NCBI RefSeq assembly: GCF_009931615.1
Contig: NZ_CP046620.1
Location: forward strand, 620,001-684,000
Length of the DNA: 64,000 nucleotides
Direction: 5' to 3'
From: Algicella marina
GTDB lineage: Bacteria; Pseudomonadota; Alphaproteobacteria; Rhodobacterales; Rhodobacteraceae
The notes beneath the pieces are model-generated. The model was not told the DNA's origin, did not search any database, and saw nothing but the letters and a program-made list of their open reading frames with translations. This document shows positions 33,700 to 42,058 of the stretch, piece after piece (position 1 is the stretch's first letter; every line of letters starts with the position of its first letter). The translations under genes were made by a program, and so were the position numbers.

Positions 33700-33726
33700 G
33701 TGGGCGTTCGCCCGATGGAGAGAAAG

Positions 33727-34914
33727 ATGTCGAAGGACCTGAAAGCTCGGACAAAACTGGTACATGGCGGCACCCGGCGGAGCCAGTACGGAGAAATGTC
33801 CGAAGCTATCTTTCTGACGCAGGGATTTGCCTATCCGACGGCGGAGGCGGCGGAGGCCCGGTTCATTGAGGCCGGCGAAGACGAGTTCATCTATGCCCGT
33901 TACGGCAATCCGACCGTGGCGATGTTCGAGGAACGGATCGCGCTGCTGGAAGGGGCGGAGGACGCTTTTGCCACGGCTTCCGGCATGGCGGCAGTAAACG
34001 GCGCATTGATGAGCATGTTGAAAGCCGGTGATCACATCGTTTCATCACGGGCGTTGTTCGGTTCCTGCCTCTACATCGTCGAAAACATCCTGCCGCGCTT
34101 CGGCGTGGAGGTGACTTTGGTTGATGGCCGCGACAACGACGCCTGGGCTGAGGCCGTGCGAGAGGACACAAAGCTGGTGTTCTTCGAGGCGATCTCCAAC
34201 CCGACACTGGAAATTATTGACATCGCGGCGGTTTCAGCGATCGCCAAGCGTGTGGGCGCCACCGTGGTGGTGGACAATGTCTTTGCGACGCCGGTTTTCC
34301 AGCGTTCCCTCGATCTTGGCGCCGATGTCGTGATTTATTCCGCGACCAAGCATATCGATGGGCAAGGCCGCTGCCTCGGCGGCGTCGTTCTTGGTACAAA
34401 GGATTACATTCGCGGCACGCTTGAGCCCTATCTCAAACACACTGGCGGGGCGCTGAGCCCGTTCAATGCCTGGGTGATGCTCAAGGGCTTGGAGACGCTG
34501 GATCTGCGCTGCCGGGCACAGGCTGAAAGCGCCGCGAAGATCACCGAGGCGCTATCTGTCCATCCGAAGATCAATCGCTGCATCTATCCCGGCCATGAAA
34601 GTCACCCACAGGTGGATCTTGCGCGCAGGCAGATGGAAAAGGGTGGAACGGTCCTTTCCTTCGAAGTTGCCGGCGGCCAGGCTGGTTCTTTCGCCTTCCT
34701 CAACGCCCTGAGGGTGGTTCTAATCTCCAACAATCTGGGCGATTCGAAGTCGATCGCCACCCATCCTGCGACAACGACGCACCAGCGACTGGACGATACC
34801 CAAAAGGCGATATTGGGCATAACGCCGGGTTTGGTGCGCCTGTCCGTGGGCCTGGAGGATACGGATGATCTGATCGCGGATCTGGAAGGGGCACTGGCGG
34901 CGGCGGCGGTTTGA
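33727..34914 (+). CDS. metZ: O-succinylhomoserine sulfhydrylase
   Basis: 395-residue PLP enzyme of the Cys/Met metabolism family, forming homocysteine directly from O-succinylhomoserine and sulfide. The Schiff-base lysine is Lys208 in YSATKHIDGQGRCLGG. RYGNPTVAMFEERIALLEGA and SKSIATHPATTTHQRL near the C-terminus are typical of MetZ. The chosen ATG follows GGAGAGAAAG. Control by the upstream SAM-II riboswitch and terminator fits the pathway. Confidence 0.95.
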   Translation: MSKDLKARTKLVHGGTRRSQYGEMSEAIFLTQGFAYPTAEAAEARFIEAGEDEFIYARYGNPTVAMFEERIALLEGAEDAFATASGMAAVNGALMSMLKAGDHIVSSRALFGSCLYIVENILPRFGVEVTLVDGRDNDAWAEAVREDTKLVFFEAISNPTLEIIDIAAVSAIAKRVGATVVVDNVFATPVFQRSLDLGADVVIYSATKHIDGQGRCLGGVVLGTKDYIRGTLEPYLKHTGGALSPFNAWVMLKGLETLDLRCRAQAESAAKITEALSVHPKINRCIYPGHESHPQVDLARRQMEKGGTVLSFEVAGGQAGSFAFLNALRVVLISNNLGDSKSIATHPATTTHQRLDDTQKAILGITPGLVRLSVGLEDTDDLIADLEGALAAAAV

Positions 34915-35011
34915 CCGGCGCCACCTTCCCGAAGTCGTGAAAATGACCGGTTGGAAATCCAGGCTTGCCACCACATGTTGGTAGAGCAGACACGAGGGAC
35001 AGGACACCAGT

Positions 35012-35647
35012 ATGAATATCCACGACCCGAAGGTTAAGTCCGACAGCCAAGCCACATCGTCGGTTTCGCGGCCCAGCCGTGAGGAGGCCGAGGAGGCTGT
35101 CCGCACCCTGCTGCGCTGGGCGGGAGACGATCCTGCCCGTGAAGGGCTACTTGATACGCCCGCCCGTGTGGTGCGTGGCTATGAGGAATGGTTCCGCGGC
35201 TATGACGAAGACCCCGAGGCGATGCTTCAGCGCACGTTCGAGGAGGTTGCCGGCTACGACGAGATGGTCGTGCTGCGGGACATTCGTTATGAGAGTTTCT
35301 GTGAGCACCATATGGCGCCGATCATCGGCAAGGCGCATGTCGGCTACATCCCGACGGACCGCGTGGTGGGCATCTCCAAACTGGCCAGAGTGGTGGATGC
35401 CTATTCCAAGCGGTTGCAGGTTCAGGAAAAGCTGAACGCACAGATCGCCAACACCCTGCAGACGGTGCTCAAGCCGCAGGGCGTGGCCGTGGTTCTGGAG
35501 GGGGAGCATCACTGCATGTCCACTCGCGGAGTTCACAAGCCCGGAGTCAGCATGGTCACCTCCACAATGCTCGGCGTATTCCGGGAGGACCGGGAGACAA
35601 GGCGCGAATTCATGGGCCATATCGGCAACCCGGTGAACCGGCTCTGA
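35012..35647 (+). CDS. folE: GTP cyclohydrolase I
   Basis: 211-residue FolE1, first enzyme of folate and pterin synthesis (GTP to dihydroneopterin triphosphate). The zinc ligands are in FCEHHMAPI (Cys, His) and HHCMSTRGV (Cys). [20 protein letters not shown] is also diagnostic. AGGACACC precedes the ATG. Other folate genes (folB, folP) lie 12 kb downstream. Confidence 0.96.
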   Translation: MNIHDPKVKSDSQATSSVSRPSREEAEEAVRTLLRWAGDDPAREGLLDTPARVVRGYEEWFRGYDEDPEAMLQRTFEEVAGYDEMVVLRDIRYESFCEHHMAPIIGKAHVGYIPTDRVVGISKLARVVDAYSKRLQVQEKLNAQIANTLQTVLKPQGVAVVLEGEHHCMSTRGVHKPGVSMVTSTMLGVFREDRETRREFMGHIGNPVNRL

Positions 35648-35795
35648 GCCTGCTGCCGTATTCCATCGACCGGGACCGGCCCGTTAGCGTGCCTCTGGGT
35701 TCGATGGCGGCACGCGCGTCACGCATTTGAACCACACCGTAGCGCCGGTGCGCAAAAGCTTGACAGCTTCCCACTCCACGGCCAAGCGTGCCGCT

Positions 35796-37244
35796 ATGTT
35801 CGATCTCCGCCCCGTCGGCTATGTCATTGGCCTGCTTGTCACCTTGCTCGGTGTTTCGATGGTCATTCCCCTTCTCGCCGACCTGGTGGAGGGCAAGGGC
35901 CCGGTATCCACGTTCGGCTATGCGTCGCTCATCAGCACCTTTACGGGTTCCATGGTCATGCTGGCGTGTAAGGAAGAGCGCGCGCCGGGGCTCTCCTTGC
36001 AGCAGACATTCATGCTGACCACGGGCACCTGGCTGATCCTGCCATTGTTCGGTGGATTGCCGTTCTGGATCGGGGCGCCCGAGGCAAGCTTCACGGACTC
36101 GTTTTTCGAGGCGATGTCGGGTCTGACGACCACTGGCGCCACAGTGTTTTCCGGGCTCGACGACATGCCCGCAGGTACCCTGCTCTGGCGGGCGTTGCTG
36201 CAATGGTTCGGCGGCATCGGCATCATCGTCGTCGCCATTGCCTTCCTGCCGACGTTGAAGGTGGGCGGCATGCAACTCTTCCGATCCGAAGCATTTGATA
36301 CGTTCGGAAAGATCCTGCCCCGCGCCGCCGAGATCGCTGCATCAATATCATGGGTGTATCTTGGGATCACCCTGGCCTGCATCCTGTGTTTCACTTGGGC
36401 CGGGATGCCGGGTTTCGATGCGCTTGTGCACGCGCTTACCACCGTTTCGACAGGTGGTTTCTCCAGCCATGATGCTTCCCTCGGCTTTTATCCGGGGCGC
36501 GTGGAATATGTCGCCACTATTTTCATGTTCCTCGCCAGCCTGCCGTTCGTGCGGCTGGTGCAGGCGGTCGCAGGCAACCCCAAGCCTCTGCTTTGGGACA
36601 GCCAGGTGCGCACTTACTTCATGGTTCTCGGCAGCGTCGTTCTGGTGATGACGGCCTATGTGACGCTGATGACGGAGCGGGAGCCGGAACACGCGATTCG
36701 CGAAGTTCTGTTCAACGTCACCTCGATCATGACTGGTACCGGGTTCGCGTCGGTCGACTATCAGCTCTGGGGCCCGTTCGCGATGGCAGTGTTTTTTCTC
36801 GTGGGCCTCATTGGCGGCTGCGCCGGCTCGACGGCGTGCTCTGTAAAGATTTTCCGGTACGAATTGCTGTTCGCGGCATTGCGCAGCCAGATCCAGCGTA
36901 TTCACAACCCTTCCGGAGTGTTCACACCACGTTATGATGGCCGCCCTGTCCCCGATGACGTCATGAATTCCGTCATGGCGTTTTTCGTGATGTTTCTGCT
37001 GTCGCTGGCAGGCGTGTCCGTCGTCCTGTCGCTGATGGGCCTTGCCCCGATCACTGCAATTTCCGGCGCGGCGACGGCGCTGGCCAACATTGGTCCGGGA
37101 CTTGGCCCCGAAATCGGCCCGGCGGGCAACTTCGCCGGCCTGCCGGATGGGGCCAAATGGGTCCTCTCTTTCGCCATGCTGATCGGCCGTCTGGAACTGA
37201 TGTCGGTCTTCGTATTGTTTACCGTGGCCTTCTGGCGTCATTAA
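35796..37244 (+). CDS. trkH: TrkH family potassium uptake protein
   Basis: 482 residues from MFDLRPVGYVIGLLV, the usual TrkH N-terminus; an in-frame ATG at 35727 adds 23 residues without similarity. The four pore-loop filter segments are visible: SGLTTTGATVF, TTVSTGGFSS, TSIMTGTGFAS and ATALANIGPGLG. It forms the K+ channel-like subunit working with TrkA, which is not in the window. A GC hairpin AACGCGG-GG-CCGCGTT overlaps the stop codon. Confidence 0.93.
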   Translation: MFDLRPVGYVIGLLVTLLGVSMVIPLLADLVEGKGPVSTFGYASLISTFTGSMVMLACKEERAPGLSLQQTFMLTTGTWLILPLFGGLPFWIGAPEASFTDSFFEAMSGLTTTGATVFSGLDDMPAGTLLWRALLQWFGGIGIIVVAIAFLPTLKVGGMQLFRSEAFDTFGKILPRAAEIAASISWVYLGITLACILCFTWAGMPGFDALVHALTTVSTGGFSSHDASLGFYPGRVEYVATIFMFLASLPFVRLVQAVAGNPKPLLWDSQVRTYFMVLGSVVLVMTAYVTLMTEREPEHAIREVLFNVTSIMTGTGFASVDYQLWGPFAMAVFFLVGLIGGCAGSTACSVKIFRYELLFAALRSQIQRIHNPSGVFTPRYDGRPVPDDVMNSVMAFFVMFLLSLAGVSVVLSLMGLAPITAISGAATALANIGPGLGPEIGPAGNFAGLPDGAKWVLSFAMLIGRLELMSVFVLFTVAFWRH

Positions 37245-37314
37245 CGCGGGGCCGCGTTGACCCGCACCGCACGCTCTCGTAAGAGGGGCGCGACATCGCA
37301 CGAGGGCAGCAGAC

Positions 37315-38244
37315 ATGGCCGAAACGACCCCCCCACGCAGCTTTCAGGAAATCATCCTGCGGCTCCAGAACTATTGGGGCGCGAAAGGCTGCGCGATTCT
37401 TCAGCCCTATGACATGGAAGTCGGCGCCGGCACATTTCATCCGGCCACGACACTGCGCTCACTCGGTTCCAAGCCGTGGGCAGCGGCTTACGTACAGCCT
37501 TCGCGCCGGCCGACAGACGGGCGCTACGGCGAAAATCCCAACCGCCTGCAGCACTATTACCAGTATCAGGTGCTCATCAAACCGTCGCCGCCTGACCTGC
37601 AGGAACTCTACCTCGGTTCGCTGGAGGCTATCGGCATCGACATGAAGGCCCACGATATCCGCTTTGTCGAGGATGATTGGGAAAGCCCGACCCTCGGGGC
37701 GTGGGGCCTCGGCTGGGAAGTCTGGTGCGACGGCATGGAAGTCAGCCAGTTCACCTATTTTCAGCAGGTCGGCGGGCAGGATTGCCACCCGGTGTCAGGT
37801 GAACTGACGTATGGGTTGGAGCGGCTGGCAATGTACGTGCTCGGCGTCGACCATGTGATGGAGATGCCGTTCAATGATCCGCAAGCGCCGATTGCGTTGA
37901 CCTACGGCGATGTCTTCCGCCAGACGGAGGAGGAATACAGCCGCTGGAACTTCGATCAGGCGGATGTGGACACACTGCTGAAACATTTCGAGGACGCGGA
38001 AGCGGAGTGCAGACGCATTCTGGAAGCTCCGGCGCAGGATCCCAAGACGGGCAAACGCATTATCATGGCGCATCCGGCCTACGACCAGTGCATCAAGGCT
38101 TCTCATCTGTTCAACCTGCTTGACGCGCGCGGCGTGATCTCAGTGACGGAACGTCAGGCCTACATCGGTCGTGTGCGCGCACTGGCTCGTGCCTGCGCTG
38201 AAGCCTTTGTCGAGACCGATGCCGCCAAGGGTACTGCCGCCTGA
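37315..38244 (+). CDS. glyQ: Glycine--tRNA ligase alpha subunit
   Basis: 309-residue catalytic alpha subunit of the alpha2-beta2 class II Gly[42 protein letters not shown] and [19 protein letters not shown] are signatures. The beta subunit gene glyS lies 3.8 kb downstream, separated by four other genes. Confidence 0.97.
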   Translation: MAETTPPRSFQEIILRLQNYWGAKGCAILQPYDMEVGAGTFHPATTLRSLGSKPWAAAYVQPSRRPTDGRYGENPNRLQHYYQYQVLIKPSPPDLQELYLGSLEAIGIDMKAHDIRFVEDDWESPTLGAWGLGWEVWCDGMEVSQFTYFQQVGGQDCHPVSGELTYGLERLAMYVLGVDHVMEMPFNDPQAPIALTYGDVFRQTEEEYSRWNFDQADVDTLLKHFEDAEAECRRILEAPAQDPKTGKRIIMAHPAYDQCIKASHLFNLLDARGVISVTERQAYIGRVRALARACAEAFVETDAAKGTAA

Positions 38245-38286
38245 AGCGTAAAGCGGCTTCAACGCTACTAATTGCAGTCGAAACGT

Positions 38287-40317
38287 CTAGTCCCGTTCAA
38301 ACAGCGGGGCGAGGACGCCGCGCAGGTGGATCGCGCCGGTGTTGGTGATGTGATTGTTGTCGAAATACACAGCCTGATCTCCAACCACTGCGGAACACGC
38401 AGCGTCACCACAGAACCACGGCCAGCTATCCAGGATTGTTGCCAGCCCGTCCGAAGACAGTGTGTCAAACGGTGCCTCTGAAGTGGCCACCCGCGCTTCG
38501 ACACTGCTGCGCGGCACGTTTATGATCATATCCGTTTCGCCAGCATCGATTCTGCGATGGGCCGTAGCCCGTGCAACACGAACGGAACTGTAGTGCGGTA
38601 TTTCCGGTGGTTGGCGTAACAGGAACACGCCTTTGCCCATGCCGACCATTTCAATCAATGTGTGGCGCAGACCTGCCAAGTAAGGCGTATCATTGCCCTC
38701 GAGTGCGCTACCGTCTGCCCCAGACAGCGCGATGCGTTCCTCAACGCCGTCACCTGTACCGGTGCCTTCGGCGTAATAGCTCCAGCGTCCGACGAGAAGT
38801 ACGTCGGTGAGGTTGTCTTCGCTCGCCAGTGCCCGGCGGATCTGATCGTTCTGGATACGACAGGAAGCGTTTTCAAACCGCGTCGCCGTATTCTCTTCTT
38901 TCTCGATATCGAAAAATGGCGGGCAGCCTGCCTTCCAGATGATCAGGCCCGGCCGCTCCGCCTCATGTGCGGCGAGGTCCAGTCCCTCTTTCAGAGCCCG
39001 CAGGTGGCTGTCACCCCAGGCAAGAAACGTGGGCGTTCCTTCCGGGCCGACTGGACAGATCTCGATGCCTTCGAAAGGGCCGTTGGCCGGTACGGTGCAG
39101 CGGCTCCAGTCCTGCAGGAAATCCTGCGACGCGCGAATGTGCGTCTGGACGGCGGGCGAGAACCTTTCCGGCAGCCCCTCGCCTTTGTAAAATACGGCTC
39201 CGATGGCCAGAGCGGTGATCGAACCGGTGGCCGCCGCGCCGAAGATCACGCTATAGCGTTTCAGCGGCAACTGTCGTACCGGCGCCTCGATGAACCGCCA
39301 CGACGCCCAGGAAACGATCCCGGTGAACGCAAGCCAGGTGATCATCTCCATCGGCCCGGAGTACTCGACGCTCCAGTAGAGAGACAGCGTCAGGATGGGC
39401 CAGTGCCAGAGATACAGCGAATAACTGAGCAGGCCGATGAACACCGGCCCGCGCATGGAAAGTAATCGGTTGACCGGATTGTTTCCCTTGCCATTCCAGA
39501 TCAGCAGCGCGGTGCCCGCGACAGGTGCGATCACCTGAAAGCCGGGAAAGGCTTCACCCGGCTTGATCAGCAGTATACCCCCGACGACCAGCACCAGCCC
39601 GGCCCAGGAGGCCCAGGCGCCGTGTGCCCATGTCTCGCCCTTGTGAAGTCCCCATGCCGCCAGCAGCACACCGGCCAGCATTTCCCACGCCCGAAAGGGA
39701 AACAGGAAGAAGGCTGCACTGTGCGACAGTGGCGTGAAGATCAGGTTGGCCGCCAGCGATGCCGCGAAGAAAATGCAAAGCACCGGTAACACCCAGCGGG
39801 TCCTGCGGCAGAACAGCAGCAGGCAGAGCGGCAGGAACACATAAAACTGTTCCTCAACCGATAACGACCAGGTGTGGAGGAGGAACTTTTCTTCCGACGC
39901 GCTGTCGAAGTAACCGGATTGTCCGTAAAAATAGACGTTCGACAGGTAAACGGTGGAGGCGATTACGGTCTTGCCGAACTCTCGCAACTCGAAGGGCAAC
40001 ACAATGAAATACGCCACCAGTGCCGTGACAGCCACCATGGCGAAAAACGCAGGCGCCAGCCGTCGGAACCGCCGGGAATAGAAGCGTGCCAGCGAGATGC
40101 GCCCGGTTTCGCCTAACTCCTTCAGCAGGATCGCCCCGATCAGGAAACCGGAGATCACGAAGAAGACGTCGACACCGACGAAACCTCCGGACAGGCCCGG
40201 CACACCGAAATGATAGAGCACCACCGCCAGCACCGCGATGCTTCGCAGCCCGTCAATCTCCTTGCGATGTGCCAGAGTCGGGTTGTCGGGAATGGGCGGG
40301 GCAGGGGAGGCGGACAT
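38287..40317 (-). CDS. Acyltransferase 3 family protein with C-terminal SGNH domain (OafA-like)
   Basis: 676-residue membrane O-acyltransferase. The first about 370 residues contain some ten hydrophobic helices and the entry motif YRKEIDGLRSIAVLAVVLYH-like (here HRKEIDGLRSIAVLAV). It has RFYSRRFRRLAPAFF and HTWSLSVEEQFYVFLP, the last with the key His/Glu region. The C-terminal half is a periplasmic SGNH domain (FLAWGDSHLRAL and DNNHITNTGA). Such proteins acetylate lipopolysaccharide, exopolysaccharide or peptidoglycan. It is on the opposite strand between glyQ and glyS, probably a later insertion. Confidence 0.92.
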   Translation of the reverse strand: MSASPAPPIPDNPTLAHRKEIDGLRSIAVLAVVLYHFGVPGLSGGFVGVDVFFVISGFLIGAILLKELGETGRISLARFYSRRFRRLAPAFFAMVAVTALVAYFIVLPFELREFGKTVIASTVYLSNVYFYGQSGYFDSASEEKFLLHTWSLSVEEQFYVFLPLCLLLFCRRTRWVLPVLCIFFAASLAANLIFTPLSHSAAFFLFPFRAWEMLAGVLLAAWGLHKGETWAHGAWASWAGLVLVVGGILLIKPGEAFPGFQVIAPVAGTALLIWNGKGNNPVNRLLSMRGPVFIGLLSYSLYLWHWPILTLSLYWSVEYSGPMEMITWLAFTGIVSWASWRFIEAPVRQLPLKRYSVIFGAAATGSITALAIGAVFYKGEGLPERFSPAVQTHIRASQDFLQDWSRCTVPANGPFEGIEICPVGPEGTPTFLAWGDSHLRALKEGLDLAAHEAERPGLIIWKAGCPPFFDIEKEENTATRFENASCRIQNDQIRRALASEDNLTDVLLVGRWSYYAEGTGTGDGVEERIALSGADGSALEGNDTPYLAGLRHTLIEMVGMGKGVFLLRQPPEIPHYSSVRVARATAHRRIDAGETDMIINVPRSSVEARVATSEAPFDTLSSDGLATILDSWPWFCGDAACSAVVGDQAVYFDNNHITNTGAIHLRGVLAPLFERD

Positions 40318-40487
40318 GGAAACACTCTCGGAGGCACTACGCCGCCCTTCCTAGCGTGTTCAATGCCATGGCAAAACTGCTTTATGTCACTATGCCTTCG
40401 TGCTGGGCATTTCGACGACATTGCCGCATTGCGGGTGGGCGGGCCCGGGGATAGAACAGCCGCGCGACCAGCACAGGGGAGAGGCCG

Positions 40488-40637
40488 ATGTCTCTGAATT
40501 CCGTAAAGCCGATCCTGCGCACCGGCGCCAACCAGCGGGCGCGGGCCAGACTCCGTTTTGCCGAATTCTGCACCCTGCGCGAAATTCAGTTTCGTTGCCC
40601 TAAAAGCGACGTCCCGTCTGTCGGCACCACCCAATGA
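40488..40637 (+). CDS. Small basic protein, 49 residues, coupled to the DUF6446-like gene
   Basis: A short frame starts MSLNSVKPILRTGANQRARA, with GGGGAGAGG four to six bases upstream. It stops in an ATGA overlap with the next gene at 40634. The product is basic, has two cysteines and no membrane segment. The ribosome site and exact coupling support translation; no family is recognised. It could be a real small protein or a leader ORF that sets translation of the downstream gene. Confidence 0.5.
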   Translation: MSLNSVKPILRTGANQRARARLRFAEFCTLREIQFRCPKSDVPSVGTTQ

Positions 40638-41083
40638 ACGGCAAGATCTTCATCACGGGCCTCGTCGCATTCCTGCTGTGCTTCGGCGGGGCGCTTATCT
40701 ATTTCCAGCTCTACGCCTACTATCAGCCGATGGGACAACTCACCTCCATCAGCGTCGCAGACCGTGAAATCGCCGTTGGTTCTTTTGAGGGTATCAACAG
40801 CGACACCTCCCCGAACAAGTTGCGCGCTTGTTTCGATGTGGATCCAGCGGCCTTTGATGGCCTAGAGCCGGCAACAGATGCAGAACCGCTGCAGGCACCC
40901 TACTGGTTTGGCTGTTTCGATGCCGAGACGCTGACGGAAGACCTTGCCGCCGGCCGCGCCACCGCCTTTGTGGCTGAGGACGAAACTCCGGCGAACGCGG
41001 TCGAATACGAAATTTTGCGTTTTGTCGCCGTCTATCCCGATGGCCGTGCATATCTCTGGCGCCACTACCGGGAGGCGGAGTAG
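40634..41083 (+). CDS. Small membrane-anchored protein (DUF6446-like)
   Basis: 149 residues: one N-terminal transmembrane helix (residues about 6-28, FITGLVAFLLCFGGALIYF), then a periplasmic domain. That domain has two cysteines (LRACFDVDP and FGCFDAETL) that could form a disulfide. I recognise it as a conserved Rhodobacterales hypothetical that usually sits between glyQ and glyS. Function unknown. Its stop abuts the GTG of the glutaminase gene. Confidence 0.75.
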   Translation: MNGKIFITGLVAFLLCFGGALIYFQLYAYYQPMGQLTSISVADREIAVGSFEGINSDTSPNKLRACFDVDPAAFDGLEPATDAEPLQAPYWFGCFDAETLTEDLAAGRATAFVAEDETPANAVEYEILRFVAVYPDGRAYLWRHYREAE

Positions 41084-42004
41084 GTGGACCTTTCGGCCAT
41101 CGTTTCGGAGATCGCGGAAGCGATGCAGTCCGAGACGGATCGTGGTGCCGTAGCGACCTACATTCCCGAACTCGGCGCCGTTGATCCCGACCAGTTCGGA
41201 CTCGCCATCTGGCAGCCTGACGGAGAGGTTTTCGCCGCCGGTGATGCCGACACTCCGTTTTCCATTCAGTCGATTTCCAAGGTCTTTACACTGACGCTGG
41301 CAATGCGGGAGATGGGCGAATCGCTCTGGCACCGTGTGGGAATCGAGCCGTCGGGAAACCCGTTCAACTCCATCGTCCAATTGGAGGCGGAACACGGAAA
41401 GCCGCGCAATCCGCTGATCAACGCAGGTGCTATAATCGTAGCTGATTGCCTTGCCGCCGGGCGCAGCGCCGGCGAGGCGCAGGCTGCCGTCACCGGTTTC
41501 GTGCAGAGAGCGGCAGGAGACGCAAGCATTGCCATCAACCCCGCTGTCGCCCGCTCCGAACTGCTGACGGGCCAGCGTAATCGGGCGCTGGCGCATTTCA
41601 TGTCGGCCGAAGGCAATCTGCGCAATCCTGTCGAGAAGGTGCTGGAAATCTATTTTGCCCAATGCGCCCTGTCGCTCACGTGCCGGCAGTTGGCCCTCGC
41701 CGGACGTTATCTCGCAATGGAAGGTCAGGTGAATGACGACGTGCTGACGCCGCCCCACCGTGTCCGCCAGATTCTCGCGCTCATGCTCACCTGCGGCCAT
41801 TACGATGGCTCGGGTGCCTTCGCCTATCGCGTTGGCATACCGGGCAAGAGCGGGGTCGGTGGCGGCATCCTCGCCATCGTTCCGGGACGTGCCTCCATCG
41901 CCGTCTGGTCGCCGGGCCTCGGCCCCAACGGAAACTCTCTGCTCGGCACCCGTGCTATGGAACTGCTGGCCGCGCGCACCGGCTGGTCCGTCTTTGCCCC
42001 TTGA
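41084..42004 (+). CDS. glsA: Glutaminase
   Basis: 306-residue serine-dependent beta-lactamase-fold glutaminase, hydrolysing glutamine to glutamate and ammonia. The S-x-x-K catalytic motif is in [12 protein letters not shown] near residue 66. NPLINAGAI and [10 protein letters not shown] are diagnostic. The start is GTG directly after the previous stop (no gap), with GGAGGCGGAG upstream. It is inserted between the glyQ and glyS genes. Confidence 0.95.
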   Translation: MDLSAIVSEIAEAMQSETDRGAVATYIPELGAVDPDQFGLAIWQPDGEVFAAGDADTPFSIQSISKVFTLTLAMREMGESLWHRVGIEPSGNPFNSIVQLEAEHGKPRNPLINAGAIIVADCLAAGRSAGEAQAAVTGFVQRAAGDASIAINPAVARSELLTGQRNRALAHFMSAEGNLRNPVEKVLEIYFAQCALSLTCRQLALAGRYLAMEGQVNDDVLTPPHRVRQILALMLTCGHYDGSGAFAYRVGIPGKSGVGGGILAIVPGRASIAVWSPGLGPNGNSLLGTRAMELLAARTGWSVFAP

Positions 42005-42058
42005 CCTTCGGGCCCGCATCCGCTTTCCCCTCAGCCCAGACAAGCCGAGAGACACACC

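Noticed and set aside
35648-35795. Extra tRNA or leader RNA before trkH
   Set aside because: GGTTCGATGG resembles a T-loop by chance, but no acceptor or anticodon stem can be formed around it.
37243-37258. Terminator after trkH
   Set aside because: AACGCGG-GG-CCGCGTT overlaps the stop codon, has a two-base loop and no T-tract; too weak to call as a feature.
35700-37300. Possible replication terminus from a change in G/C strand bias
   Set aside because: Hand counts show G over C in most left-half lines, but the right half is mixed (several lines still G-rich), no dif-like sequence was found, and GGGCAGGG motifs occur in the same orientation on both sides.
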